64,000 nt of DNA from a bacterium (GTDB taxonomy: Bacteria; Cyanobacteriota; Vampirovibrionia; Gastranaerophilales; Gastranaerophilaceae): positions 27,486 through 91,485 of the forward strand of contig JAFQOI010000023.1 of the NCBI GenBank assembly GCA_017403285.1, read 5' to 3'. Under the pieces are notes generated by a model that did no database searches, had not been told where the DNA came from, and saw nothing but the letters and a program-made list of their open reading frames with translations. This document shows positions 45,011 to 54,419 of the stretch, piece by piece. Numbering within the stretch: position 1 is the first letter of the stretch; the number at the start of each line of letters is the position of its first letter. The position numbers and the translations under genes were made by a program.

Positions 45011-45388
45011 ATGATTTATTGTTGTGGGGTTTATCATCGCCCTGTTCAGACGGTTTTTTTGATGCCTAATTTTAAATATAAGGAAAGAAAACTGGAAATT
45101 TTTATATGTTCTAATTGCGGCAAAATTGCTGCAAGGTTGACGCAATTTAATATACAGACTAATAAGTACGAAGAATATAAACCTTCTTCGCGTAAAAAAA
45201 CTGAAGAGTTTATTCAAAAAATAAAGAATGGAAAATTTGAAAAAAATAGTCAAAAAATTGGAAGTAAGAATAGTTCTAGTTTTGTGTATGGACTTAATAA
45301 ATGCTACAAGAATGGTGAAATACGCCAATATGCCGTTAGTTTTAATCAAGAGAAAAAACTTGTAAAAATTATAAAGGAAATAAAATAG
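45011..45388 (+). CDS. Hypothetical phage protein with a zinc-ribbon-like motif
   Basis: The 125-residue protein has CC near residue 4 and FICSNCGKIAARL at about 34-46, so it may bind zinc, followed by a lysine-rich basic tail. An AAGGGGA site precedes the ATG. It stands alone between the two repeated elements, so it is likely controlled like the next gene. It could be a DNA-binding regulator or a terminase accessory; this is a guess from position and charge. Confidence 0.65.
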   Translation: MIYCCGVYHRPVQTVFLMPNFKYKERKLEIFICSNCGKIAARLTQFNIQTNKYEEYKPSSRKKTEEFIQKIKNGKFEKNSQKIGSKNSSSFVYGLNKCYKNGEIRQYAVSFNQEKKLVKIIKEIK

Positions 45389-45411
45389 AATAATTTTATT
45401 TAAAATATAAA

Positions 45412-45571
45412 ATGTAAAATAATGTAACAAAACGCGATAGAAAAGTACAAAATAATGTAATAATATGTTATCTTAAAAATATGATTTGATTCAAGACCTA
45501 AGTAGGCAACTTATAAATAGTTGTAAAAGGCAGAACTTGCTCCGAAAACGGTGACTGAAATCGTTAAATCA
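45412..45571 (+). repeat. Repeated regulatory element, copy B
   Basis: This is the second copy of the element at 44842. AATGTAA boxes are at 45421-45427 and 45454-45460, 33 bp apart. The outer stem here is TGATTT with AAATCA (45482-45487 with 45566-45571). The copy A partner is AAGTCA, so the stem is kept by a consistent change. The inner hairpins CAACT/AGTTG and CCG-AAAA-CGG are also kept. It lies 95 bp before the small terminase start. Confidence 0.8.
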
Positions 45572-45666
45572 GATGGAAGAGTTGTATTTATTCGCAGATG
45601 ATTAATGTTCTCTTTGCTATAATACTTAATTTTTGCTTCCAACATATTATTTATAATGGGGAAATT

Positions 45667-45972
45667 ATGGTTAGAAAAAAGAAAACATCTTCTGATGTTG
45701 ATTTTAAGTATTCCAAAAATAAATCTTTTGAAAATTTGGAAGCTGTTCAAAAAATGGCTCTAAATAAAAAAGGTAAGGATGATGAGATAACACCTGATAT
45801 TTCAATATTTTTAAAAGCGGAAGAACTAAAAGGCAAATTATGCGGATTGTACAGTGATAAAGATGATTCTTCTGTTGCTGTAAATTACATGGGATGCGTA
45901 ATAATAAATGGTGAAGAACTCAAATTAAAAGTTGGCGAAAATATTGGAAATAAAGATGATACAACTACCTGA
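45667..45972 (+). CDS. Terminase small subunit-like protein
   Basis: The 101-residue protein from the ATG with GGGGAAATT upstream; a longer frame from 45598 adds a hydrophobic run and is less likely. The segment ISIFLKAEELKGKLCGLYSDK resembles the C-terminal oligomerisation part of small terminases (the KALELLGKHLG-type pattern), and the N-terminus is basic. It overlaps the large terminase start. By position it should recognise DNA for packaging. Confidence 0.6.
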   Translation: MVRKKKTSSDVDFKYSKNKSFENLEAVQKMALNKKGKDDEITPDISIFLKAEELKGKLCGLYSDKDDSSVAVNYMGCVIINGEELKLKVGENIGNKDDTTT

Positions 45973-47266
45973 GATACTAGATATTCCTAAAAAACTTATA
46001 TCAATTATAACTAACATAAATGATTACAATTATTTTTTAATTGAAGGGGGAAGGGGTGGTGGCAAATCACAAAGTATAGCAAGAATTATTCTCTGGATTG
46101 CAGAACAGCGTAAAGTGAGAATCTGTTGTGGAAGAGAAACTCAAGCAACGATATCGGATAGTGTTCATAAAATATTTAATGATTTGATTGAGAATTATAA
46201 TTTAAATTTTTCAGTAAAATCAAATAAAATAATTCATAATTTATCTGGGTCAAGTATTATTTTTAAAGGATTTAAAGAACAGGGTAGAGTGAATATAAAA
46301 GGGCTTGAAGGGATTGATATTCTTTGGATTGATGAAGCGCAAGCCATATCAAAATCTACTTTAGATATAATTGTTCCTACAATTAGAAAAAAGAATTCTA
46401 TTGTCATTTTCACTATGAACCGACTTATCCGAAAAGATCCTGTTTATTCTGAATTTGTTTCCAGAGATGACTGCTTGCATATTAAAATTAACTATTATGA
46501 TAATAAATATTGTCCTGAAAAACTTGTGAAAGAAGCACAACGCTGCAAAGAAAGAAATATTCAGGATTACGAGTATATATGGGAAGGAAACCCAATTGAT
46601 ACAACAAATGATTTCTTATTTTCTTCAATAAAATTAGACCGAGCAAAAAATTTGAAAATTAATGAAGAAAATTATAGAAAAATCCGTTGCTTGTCAGTTG
46701 ATTTGGCTGGCAATGGAGGTGACCTTTGTGTGGCAAGTCTTATTGAATCAAAAAGCACCACACAATGGTCCTTAGAAAAACAAGATTATTGGTCAGAACC
46801 TGATACGGATATTACAAAAGGACGAATTATTAATTTGTATTCTTTGTGGAAACCGGAGTTAGTGATATTAGATGCAGATGGGCTTGGATATTCTATTTAT
46901 GTGAGTATCAAAAATGTCATATCAAATACTATTAAATTTAATGGTGCAGCAACAAGTAATCGTCCGAATGCCCTTAATCGTCGTGCGGATGGATATTTGA
47001 CTTTAAAAGATTTTATCGATAATGAGTGGCTAAAAATATCGTCCGATTTTACAATTTCTCAATTGGAATACATTAAAAAATTGTATAAGCCGAACGGGCA
47101 AATATTTATACAATCAAAAAAAGAAATGAAATCTGAACAGGGCGAAAGTCCTGATTTCGCAGATAGTCTAATGATGGGAATTTATGCAATTAATTATTAT
47201 TCATACCTTATAGACGAAAAAGAAGAAACGATAATCTTAGACTCTAATTTTGACCCATATGGGTAG
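45956..47266 (+). CDS. Phage terminase large subunit
   Basis: About 436 residues from the ATG at 45956, preceded by GGAAATAAAG. Walker A is EGGRGGGKSQS, Walker B is IDILWIDEAQ, and the nuclease half shows CLSVDLAGNGGDL, PELVILDADGLGYS and DFADSLMMG with the RNase H-fold acidic residues. It is a PBSX/Terminase_3-type packaging motor. It overlaps the small subunit gene. All catalytic motifs look intact. Confidence 0.92.
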   Translation: MIQLPEILDIPKKLISIITNINDYNYFLIEGGRGGGKSQSIARIILWIAEQRKVRICCGRETQATISDSVHKIFNDLIENYNLNFSVKSNKIIHNLSGSSIIFKGFKEQGRVNIKGLEGIDILWIDEAQAISKSTLDIIVPTIRKKNSIVIFTMNRLIRKDPVYSEFVSRDDCLHIKINYYDNKYCPEKLVKEAQRCKERNIQDYEYIWEGNPIDTTNDFLFSSIKLDRAKNLKINEENYRKIRCLSVDLAGNGGDLCVASLIESKSTTQWSLEKQDYWSEPDTDITKGRIINLYSLWKPELVILDADGLGYSIYVSIKNVISNTIKFNGAATSNRPNALNRRADGYLTLKDFIDNEWLKISSDFTISQLEYIKKLYKPNGQIFIQSKKEMKSEQGESPDFADSLMMGIYAINYYSYLIDEKEETIILDSNFDPYG

Positions 47267-47298
47267 AGATTTACTATTTTATAAAGAAAGGATTTTTT

Positions 47299-47502
47299 AT
47301 GTGCTCAACGCCAAAAATATCTTCTGTTCAAGCAGATACAGAGGTTATTAAATCTGCTGTTCAAGCAGATGCATCAACACAAAAAGCATCAATTGCAAAT
47401 CGTTCAGGGAGTAATGGTATTATTTCTCAAAATATTAGAACTACTAATAATGGTTTGGATGAAGATGTTGTGTCTTCAAAGAAAAAACTTTTAGGGGAGT
47501 AA
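47299..47502 (+). CDS. Small Ala/Ser-rich virion-associated protein
   Basis: The 67-residue protein starts MCSTPKISS and contains VQADTEVIKSAVQADASTQK and a Gly/Asn/Ile repeat-like NGIISQNIRTTNNG. Such short proteins commonly lie before the portal in podoviruses. An AAAGGA site precedes the ATG. Function unknown. Confidence 0.7.
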   Translation: MCSTPKISSVQADTEVIKSAVQADASTQKASIANRSGSNGIISQNIRTTNNGLDEDVVSSKKKLLGE

Positions 47503-47503
47503 T

Positions 47504-49156
47504 ATGCGAGAATCTAAATATACAAAGGCTTATTTTCAACAAAGACGCAATGAACTTGATATTGCTTATAATGCATTTAAACCTGATTGGCAAGAATTAG
47601 CTGATTATTTTCTTCCTCGCTCTGTTCGATTTCTTGTAAGGAATGCAAATAAACAGCCTGCTAAAAACAGAAAAATAAAAGATTCAACTCCTCTCATTGC
47701 TGTTCGTAATTTTTCTTCTGGAATGATGTCAGGGGCTACGAGCCCTGCAACTAACTGGTTTAAGATTAAAATTAGAGATTATGAACATGAGAATAGTTAT
47801 GATGTAAAAACGTGGTGTTCAAGTGTTGAAAATATATTCAGGAATATTTTTAATGCTTCTAATTTATATCGTATTTTACCTTCCGTTTATAAACAAATTG
47901 GAGTTTTTGGAATTTCTGTTTTTGCTATGACATCAGATGTAAATTCAATACTTCGATGTAGACTTTTACCCATAGGATCATACAGAATTGCTAAAAATTA
48001 CAATGGTGAAGTTGATACTATTTGTCGTGTTTATATGGAATCTGCAAAAAATTTATATGATCAATTTGGAGAACAAAATGTATCTAAAAGTGTTATCGAT
48101 GCAATTGAAGCAGGACGATATGAGGAAATGTTTGAGATTGTTCATTTTGTTGAGCCTAATAAAGACTATAGCCCTGATTCTGTTTGGGCAAAGGACAAGG
48201 AATTTATATCTGTTTATTTTGAACAAGAATCAAATGAAGAAAAATTTTTGTCTAGAAGTGGTTTTGATAAGTTCCCTTATGCGGTTTTTGAGTCTGAGGT
48301 GAATGGAGAAGATGTGTATCCATCGGAATGTCCAGGAGTTAATGCGCTACCTGATGTTAAACAACTTATGAGTATGGTTATTGATGAGGGTAAAGCAGTT
48401 AAAAAAATGATTAGCCCTACATATAAGGGACCTGCAAGTTTAAAAAATAAGAAAATGATTGATGCTCCGGCTGCATTTATCGAGGAGGATGAAAATGGGA
48501 GAGGATTATCTCCTATTTATGAAATAAATCCTAGAGTTTTAGAAGTTGACTCTATTATCGAAAAATTGAAAGAGTCTATAAAAGAGATATTTTATAACGA
48601 TCTATTTGCAATGATTTTAAATACCGCTGAGCGTTCAAGAACTGCAACAGAGGTTAATGAACTAAAGGAAGAAAAAATGGTCCTTTTATCTCCCTTATTG
48701 CAACAAATTCACAATGGGCTTGGGCAAGTTTTAAGTTGGGTTTTTGAAGAAAGTGTTAAACTGGGTATTTTGCCGGAACCGCCAATTGAAATTAGTGATT
48801 CTAATTTGGAAATAGAGTTTGTATCTACACTTGCTCAGGCGCAAAAAGCAGTGAAAATTTCCGCAATGGAAAGATTTACAACATTTGCAATTAACCTTGC
48901 TTCTTCTTTAGACCCTGCTTTAAAAATGAAACTCAATGCTAACAAAATAGTTGATGATTATGCGGAATATGCAAATATTTCGCCAGAACAAGTTATTCCA
49001 ACGGCAGATGTTGAACGATTTAAAAAAGAACAAGAAGAACTTAATGTTCAAAAAGAAACAGTTGAACAAATGAAAACTGGCTCTGAAATTATCAAAAATA
49101 TTGCTGGTTCTGATATTTCAAATGGCGAATTATTAACGAAATTAGGATTACTTTAA
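47504..49156 (+). CDS. Portal (head-to-tail connector) protein
   Basis: The 550-residue protein opens with YFQQRRNELDIAYNAFKPDWQ, WQELADYFLPR, a GMMSGATSPATNWF segment and YKQIGVFGISVFAM, as in T7/epsilon15-type connector proteins. Length fits the family. It would form the dodecameric DNA gate. The C-terminus is coiled coil. It starts one base after the small protein, with GGGGAG upstream. Confidence 0.88.
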   Translation: MRESKYTKAYFQQRRNELDIAYNAFKPDWQELADYFLPRSVRFLVRNANKQPAKNRKIKDSTPLIAVRNFSSGMMSGATSPATNWFKIKIRDYEHENSYDVKTWCSSVENIFRNIFNASNLYRILPSVYKQIGVFGISVFAMTSDVNSILRCRLLPIGSYRIAKNYNGEVDTICRVYMESAKNLYDQFGEQNVSKSVIDAIEAGRYEEMFEIVHFVEPNKDYSPDSVWAKDKEFISVYFEQESNEEKFLSRSGFDKFPYAVFESEVNGEDVYPSECPGVNALPDVKQLMSMVIDEGKAVKKMISPTYKGPASLKNKKMIDAPAAFIEEDENGRGLSPIYEINPRVLEVDSIIEKLKESIKEIFYNDLFAMILNTAERSRTATEVNELKEEKMVLLSPLLQQIHNGLGQVLSWVFEESVKLGILPEPPIEISDSNLEIEFVSTLAQAQKAVKISAMERFTTFAINLASSLDPALKMKLNANKIVDDYAEYANISPEQVIPTADVERFKKEQEELNVQKETVEQMKTGSEIIKNIAGSDISNGELLTKLGLL

Positions 49157-49168
49157 AAAGGAGAAAAA

Positions 49169-49771
49169 ATGAATTTTCAAGAACAAACTGAAAAAGCCCC
49201 TTTAGAGATTAAGGGGTTAGGTGAAACTGTTTTAGAAACAGAAAAAACAGAAGAAAAAAAATCGGCAATTGATACAGAAGGATATTTTGGGAAACCTGAA
49301 TTCTATGATTATTCAGAAGTAGAATTGCCAGAAAATTATTCCTACAACGAAGAACTATTAAATGAATTTAATGACCTTGCCGCAAAGTATAATCTGTCAC
49401 AAAAAAGCGCAAATGAATTAATGTCTATGGCAGTAAAGCTTACTAAGCTTGCGGGTGATAATTTCTCGCAAGCAATGGCGGAACAAACAAGACAACAACA
49501 TGAAAATTACAAACAAATGCTAAATACTGATAGAGAAATAGGTGGAGCAAGACTATTAAATACAATTAATACTGCAAATATTGCTTATGCTGAATTTGCT
49601 GACAGTGAAGTACAAAAAATACTTACGGAAACAGGGCTTTATTGTCATCCTAAAATTGTAAAAATGTTTTATAAAATCGGTAAAAGGATGCAAAATGACT
49701 CTGTTCATGGTGTTAATTCGCCTGCAATATTGAAAGAAAGTAGGGAAGATATTTTATTTCCTACAATGTAG
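49169..49771 (+). CDS. Probable scaffolding protein
   Basis: The 200-residue protein is acidic and helical, rich in Glu, Lys and Gln, located between portal and major capsid, the usual site of the scaffold. ELLNEFNDLAAKYNLSQKSANEL matches the pattern of podoviral scaffolds/assembly proteins. Strong AAAAGGAG site. Called mainly from position and composition. Confidence 0.7.
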   Translation: MNFQEQTEKAPLEIKGLGETVLETEKTEEKKSAIDTEGYFGKPEFYDYSEVELPENYSYNEELLNEFNDLAAKYNLSQKSANELMSMAVKLTKLAGDNFSQAMAEQTRQQHENYKQMLNTDREIGGARLLNTINTANIAYAEFADSEVQKILTETGLYCHPKIVKMFYKIGKRMQNDSVHGVNSPAILKESREDILFPTM

Positions 49772-49807
49772 TTTTAAAAATAGAACAAAATAAGAAAGGA
49801 GATTGCA

Positions 49808-50803
49808 ATGGCAACATTAAGTGCCAGTTATTTAACATTAGCTGACAGATTTAAAAGAACAGAAAATGGTAAAACGGCTGCTGAAATTATTGAAATGATG
49901 ACAGAAACCAACGAGGTATTGAAAGATGCAACTGCTCTTCAATGTAATGACGGCTCTAATCATATTACTACTATTAGAACAGGACTTCCATCTGCTGTTT
50001 TTAGAAAATTATATGGTTATGTTCCTTCTTCAAAATCAACAACAGAACAAGTAAAAGATGTTACTGGGATGTTAGAAACGTACTCTATTGTCGACGTTGA
50101 TTTGGTTGATAAAGCAGAAAATCCAAAATTATTTAGATTATCTGAATCTTCTGCATTTATAGAAGCGATGAACCAAAAGTTACAAGAAACAATATTTTAC
50201 GGAAGTATAAAAGAAAATGCTGCTGCATTTGATGGACTTACTGTTAGATATTCAAAAAAATCATCAGATTTAAAGAAAGTTGGCTCAAATATTATTGATG
50301 CAGGATCTTCTAAATCAGACAATACATCAATTTGGTTTGTAACTTGGGGTGACCAACATACATCACTTCTTTATCCTCAAGGCTCTCAAGCTGGGGTACA
50401 ACACAAGGACGATGGTATTATGACTGAAACAAGTGCAACTGGTGGTAAACGAAAAGTTTATCAAGATCATTTTAAAATGGACGTTGGTCTTTCCGTTAGA
50501 GATTGGCGTTCTACCTGTCGTATAGCAAATATCAGCGTTTCTGACTTAGAAGGTGATAAAGCGGTAGATTTAGAAGAGCTTTTGAACAAAGCATATTATA
50601 AAATTAGAAGATTTGCTAAAACAGGTAAAACTTGTATTTACTGTAATTCTACAATCCTAATGCATTTTGAAGCTCAATTAAAATCAAAAACAAATGTTAA
50701 TTTCACCATAAAAGAATATTTAAATGAGAATGTTCTTCATTATAAAAATATTCCTATTCGAGAATGTGAACAAATTATTTGTGAAGAAGAAATAGTATCT
50801 TAA
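49808..50803 (+). CDS. Major capsid protein, BPP-1/epsilon15 type
   Basis: The 331-residue protein starts LSASYLTLADRFKRTENGK and contains IRTGLPSAVFRKLYGYVPSSKS, GMLETYSIVDVDLVDKA, LSESSAFIEAMNQKLQETI, FDGLTVRYSKKS and VGLSVRDWRSTCRIANI. These segments match my memory of the HK97-fold capsid proteins of Bordetella phage BPP-1 and Salmonella phage epsilon15. An AAAGGAGATTGC site gives high translation, as expected. Confidence 0.88.
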   Translation: MATLSASYLTLADRFKRTENGKTAAEIIEMMTETNEVLKDATALQCNDGSNHITTIRTGLPSAVFRKLYGYVPSSKSTTEQVKDVTGMLETYSIVDVDLVDKAENPKLFRLSESSAFIEAMNQKLQETIFYGSIKENAAAFDGLTVRYSKKSSDLKKVGSNIIDAGSSKSDNTSIWFVTWGDQHTSLLYPQGSQAGVQHKDDGIMTETSATGGKRKVYQDHFKMDVGLSVRDWRSTCRIANISVSDLEGDKAVDLEELLNKAYYKIRRFAKTGKTCIYCNSTILMHFEAQLKSKTNVNFTIKEYLNENVLHYKNIPIRECEQIICEEEIVS

Positions 50804-50820
50804 TTAGATTGGAGAACAAA

Positions 50821-51219
50821 ATGATATTAGATGAACAAACATTATTTTCAGATAATCAAAAAATTACGGCAAGTACTGCCTCAACAAATACAATAGATTT
50901 GGGAAAGAGCGAAATGTCTTTCGCTACTCCTGTTGATTTATTTATACAAGTAACAGAAGATTTTAACAATCTTACATCTCTAAAAATAACAGTTCAAACA
51001 TCCGTTGATGCAGCTTTTTCAGAAGCAGTAGATTTAATTGACCAAACAATTAAATTGCAAGATCTTAAAAAAGGATTAGTTTCTGCTATTAAATTCCTTC
51101 CTAAAGGTAACTTGGGTTATATGAGATTATATTACACTGTTACTGGTACAACTCCTACTACAGGAACAGTTCTTGCCGGTATTTCTGCAGGTTTACAGGA
51201 AAGTTTTCATAATATTTAA
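50821..51219 (+). CDS. Capsid cement protein, Bbp16 type
   Basis: The 132-residue protein from the ATG with TTGGAG upstream. ILDEQTLFSDNQKIT, TNTIDLGKSE, DLFIQVTEDFNNLTSLKITVQTS and YMRLYYTVTGT match the beta-rich cement (decoration) proteins next to the capsid gene in BPP-1-like phages. It would clamp capsomers. A terminator follows, ending the head module. Confidence 0.82.
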   Translation: MILDEQTLFSDNQKITASTASTNTIDLGKSEMSFATPVDLFIQVTEDFNNLTSLKITVQTSVDAAFSEAVDLIDQTIKLQDLKKGLVSAIKFLPKGNLGYMRLYYTVTGTTPTTGTVLAGISAGLQESFHNI

Positions 51220-51245
51220 ACTGTAGATTCTTATTCGGACACTAC

Positions 51246-51286
51246 ATATCCGGCATGTATTTAATATTTTGCCGGATATTTTTTTT
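51246..51286 (+). terminator. Intrinsic terminator between head and tail modules
   Basis: ATATCCGGCA (51246-51255) pairs with TGCCGGATAT (51270-51279), loop 14 nt, followed by eight T. It would reduce read-through from capsid genes into tail genes. Confidence 0.85.
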
Positions 51287-51300
51287 AATGAGGAGTAACA

Positions 51301-51891
51301 ATGAATTATACAAAGGCAAAGATTTTTAATATTGCTCTTAAAAATTTAAGAGTGAGCGCAAGCATACAAAATGCTAATCAACCTGATAAAAATACCATAA
51401 TACTAAATGAATATTATGATATTGCTAAAGAACAAGTATTAAAAGATTTTGATTGGAATTTTGCCAATTCCTACAGAGAACTTACTTTGACTGGCAATAT
51501 CCCAATGAATCCTAAATTTTTATATGAATATGATTATCCTAACGACTGTTTATTTACACGAGAAATAATTTCATATTTAGATGATGAAATATTGGAGTTT
51601 GAAGTTGCTGCAAATTCTTCTGGACAGAAGGTAATAAATACAAATATAGTTCCCGCAATTTTACGCTATACAAAATTTGTAGATAATGAAACTTTTTTTT
51701 CTACTGAATTTGCGATGGCATTATGTTGGTATTTGGCATTTTTGTCGGCACCAGCAATTACTGGCAATAGAAGCATTCAATCTGATTGTTTAAATATTTA
51801 TACAAGTATGCTTGCTAAGGCCAAAACAATTAATGCTGCTGAAGGTTACATAAAGAACAAGGACTGTTGTTCTTGGATTGATGCTAGGTAA
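51301..51891 (+). CDS. Tail tubular protein A-like (gp11/adaptor) protein
   Basis: The 196-residue protein has IFNIALKNLRVSASIQN, EYYDIAKEQVLKDFDWNFA and YEYDYPNDC, the pattern of podoviral adaptor/tail tubular A proteins (short N-terminal helical bundle with a Trp near residue 58). It would join the portal to the nozzle. Strong GAGGAG site. Follows the intra-cassette terminator. Confidence 0.75.
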   Translation: MNYTKAKIFNIALKNLRVSASIQNANQPDKNTIILNEYYDIAKEQVLKDFDWNFANSYRELTLTGNIPMNPKFLYEYDYPNDCLFTREIISYLDDEILEFEVAANSSGQKVINTNIVPAILRYTKFVDNETFFSTEFAMALCWYLAFLSAPAITGNRSIQSDCLNIYTSMLAKAKTINAAEGYIKNKDCCSWIDAR

Positions 51892-51902
51892 AAGGAGTAA
51901 AT

Positions 51903-53954
51903 ATGACTCGTTATACACAAAAGTCCTTTACAGGCGGGGAATTAAGCCCTTCTTTGTACGCAAGAAATGATTTGGCAAAATATTCTGTTGGATTAAAAAC
52001 ATTGAAAAATGGTTTTGTTAGGGCAGAAGGGTGTGTTAGTAATAGAGCAGGTTTAGAACTTGTTTGTGAAGTTAAAAATTCTAATTCGAAAGTTAGATTA
52101 ATACCATTTTCTTTTAATACAGAACAGACTTATATATTAGAGTTGGGTGATAAGTATGCTAGATTTATAAAAAATGGTGGACAAATTTTTGATGACACAA
52201 TAAATTCTATTGTTGAAATAGAAACTCCTTATCAAGAAAATGATATTTTTAATTTAAAATTTGCCCAAAATGCTGATGTCTTAACTCTTTGTCATAATAA
52301 TTATTCTCCGATGGAGTTATCAAGAAAATCCCATTATGAATGGTTCTTAGAGGGTATAAATTTTAATCCTCAAATTCTACCCCCAGAAAATCTAACTGCT
52401 ATTTGGACTGGCGGTAAAACTAATCCTACTGTATACAAATATGTTGTTACTGCTGTAAAAAAAGATACTTATGAAGAAAGTATAAGTTCATCAGAAGTAT
52501 CTGTTGAAGGGGAAATTGAATCTTCTTGGGGAATCAGTGAATATGTCACAATAAATTTTTCGCAAGTTAGTGATGCATCTGAATATAATATTTATAGAGA
52601 AGTTAATGGGATTTTTGCCTATGTTGGAACATCCACAACTACTTCTTTTGTTGATAAAAAGATAGAACCAGATTTGTCTGCAACGGCTCCTGTTTACAAA
52701 AATCCATTTCAAAACGAGAATAATCCTTCTTGTGTGAATTATTTTCAGCAACGAAAAGTTTATGGTTGTTTAAAAAATAATCCGCAGCAAGTTGTAGCAT
52801 CTCAGATTGCTACAAATAATAATTTTAATATTTCAAGACCTTTAGCGGCGTCTGATTCCATAAATATTACCTTGTCTGAAAGAGAAGTTAATGAAATAAG
52901 ACATATTGTTGCCCTTAATGATTTAATTCTTTTAACTTCTGCAGGAGAGTGGAAATTAAATGGGGCAGATGGAACTTTCTCTGCTTCAGTTTCACTATCT
53001 GCTTCTCCACAAAGTTTTTATGGTTGTTCTCATGTGCCTCCAATTGTTTCTGGAAATATGATTTTGTTTGCACAATCAGGGGGTTCTGTAATTAGAGATT
53101 TGGGTTATACGTATCTTTCTGATAGTTATGATGGTGAAGAATTATCTATTTTTGCAAATCATCTTTTTGAGGGAAAACAGGTTATTGATATGGCTTATGC
53201 GAAAGAACCATATCGTATTTTATGGTGTGTTATGTCAGATGGCACAGTTAATGCACTTACATATAATAAAAAACAAGAAGTTGCCGGTTGGCATCGTCAT
53301 ATTACAAGGGGATGCTTTGAATCTGTTGCTGTAGTTCGTGAAAATTTCGAAGACGTTGTTTATTTTGTTGTCAAAAGACAAATTAATGGTAAAACAAAAC
53401 GTTTTGTTGAAAGAATGGCAACAAGAATTGTTGAAAAAGCACAAGATGGAATTTTTCTTGATTGTTCTCTCAAATATGAAGGTGAGCCAGTTCAAAAAAT
53501 TTCAGGGCTTGAACACTTAGAAGGTGAAATGATTAATATTCTTGCAGATGCTAGTGTTATAACTGACAAAATTGTAACGAATGGAGCAGTAATGCTTGAT
53601 TATCCTGCTTCTAAAATAATTGCAGGATTACCTTATGAATTTGAAATTGAAACACTAAATCTTGAAGGTGAAAATACGCAAGGTTTATCCAAAATCGTAA
53701 ATAGTATTTCTGTTATGGTTGATAAAACTCGTGAAGACTTTTTTGTTGTTGGTACGAATGGTGATATGGTGCAAAATGCAAGAAGTATAGAAAGTATAAA
53801 AAATTCTAATTATCTTTATTCTGGGAAAATTGATGTCTTCGCTGTTGCAGATTATAAGGATGATGCGTGTGTTCATATTAAACAATGTTATCCACTTCCT
53901 ATAACTATTAATTCTATATCTTTAGATGTAACAATGGCGGATACTAATGCTTAG
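51903..53954 (+). CDS. Tail nozzle/stabilisation protein
   Basis: The 683-residue protein starts YTQKSFTGGELSPSLYARND, typical of BPP-1/epsilon15-like tail tubular B-like proteins, with GLKTLKNGFVRAEGCVSNRAG and FNTEQTYILELGDKYARFI. A fibronectin-like part follows (YKYVVTAVKKDTYEES, INFSQVSDASEYNIYREVNG), then a beta-rich C-terminus. It should form the tail hub below the adaptor. AAAAGGAG site. Confidence 0.82.
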   Translation: MTRYTQKSFTGGELSPSLYARNDLAKYSVGLKTLKNGFVRAEGCVSNRAGLELVCEVKNSNSKVRLIPFSFNTEQTYILELGDKYARFIKNGGQIFDDTINSIVEIETPYQENDIFNLKFAQNADVLTLCHNNYSPMELSRKSHYEWFLEGINFNPQILPPENLTAIWTGGKTNPTVYKYVVTAVKKDTYEESISSSEVSVEGEIESSWGISEYVTINFSQVSDASEYNIYREVNGIFAYVGTSTTTSFVDKKIEPDLSATAPVYKNPFQNENNPSCVNYFQQRKVYGCLKNNPQQVVASQIATNNNFNISRPLAASDSINITLSEREVNEIRHIVALNDLILLTSAGEWKLNGADGTFSASVSLSASPQSFYGCSHVPPIVSGNMILFAQSGGSVIRDLGYTYLSDSYDGEELSIFANHLFEGKQVIDMAYAKEPYRILWCVMSDGTVNALTYNKKQEVAGWHRHITRGCFESVAVVRENFEDVVYFVVKRQINGKTKRFVERMATRIVEKAQDGIFLDCSLKYEGEPVQKISGLEHLEGEMINILADASVITDKIVTNGAVMLDYPASKIIAGLPYEFEIETLNLEGENTQGLSKIVNSISVMVDKTREDFFVVGTNGDMVQNARSIESIKNSNYLYSGKIDVFAVADYKDDACVHIKQCYPLPITINSISLDVTMADTNA

Positions 53955-54417
53955 AACAGGTAAAAAAATAGAAGATATAAATTATATTCTAGACAATTTA
54001 AGGTCGGAAGATTTAGAAGAAATAGTTGCTCTTTTGGGGAATAATTGGCGTCAAAAGTTTATCCAAAATACGTTGCATACAGATTTTACTATTTTATTAA
54101 GTAAAAATGTTCCAATTGCAATGGGTGGGTTTGTTCCAGTAAATAAAGAAAAACCTTATATTGCTTGTGTTTGGTTAATTTGTTCAAAGTATATAAAAAA
54201 TAATAAAATGTTGCTTTTGAAAACACTTAAAAGTCAAGTCCAAGAGGCTTCTTATAAGTTTGATATATTTTACAACTATATTTATAAATCGAATCTTGAA
54301 GCAAAAAAATGGCTTAGAAAACTTGGATTTTGCTTCGATAATCCTTATCCACATAATTTAAAAGTAAATAAGGACTTTGAATTTTTCTACAAACTAAATC
54401 AAAAGAAAGAAAGGTAA
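53947..54417 (+). CDS. Phage GNAT-like protein (gp13/DUF2833 type)
   Basis: The 156-residue protein has an acetyltransferase-like layout: FTILLSKNVPIAMGGFVPV, PYIACVWLICSKYIKNNKM and SNLEAKKWLRKLGFCFDN, the last two like GNAT motifs A and B. Similar proteins sit among tail genes of podoviruses (T7 gp13 group). Its catalytic activity is doubtful. It overlaps the tail gene upstream by 8 bp. Confidence 0.6.
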   Translation: MLRTGKKIEDINYILDNLRSEDLEEIVALLGNNWRQKFIQNTLHTDFTILLSKNVPIAMGGFVPVNKEKPYIACVWLICSKYIKNNKMLLLKTLKSQVQEASYKFDIFYNYIYKSNLEAKKWLRKLGFCFDNPYPHNLKVNKDFEFFYKLNQKKER

Positions 54418-54419
54418 AA

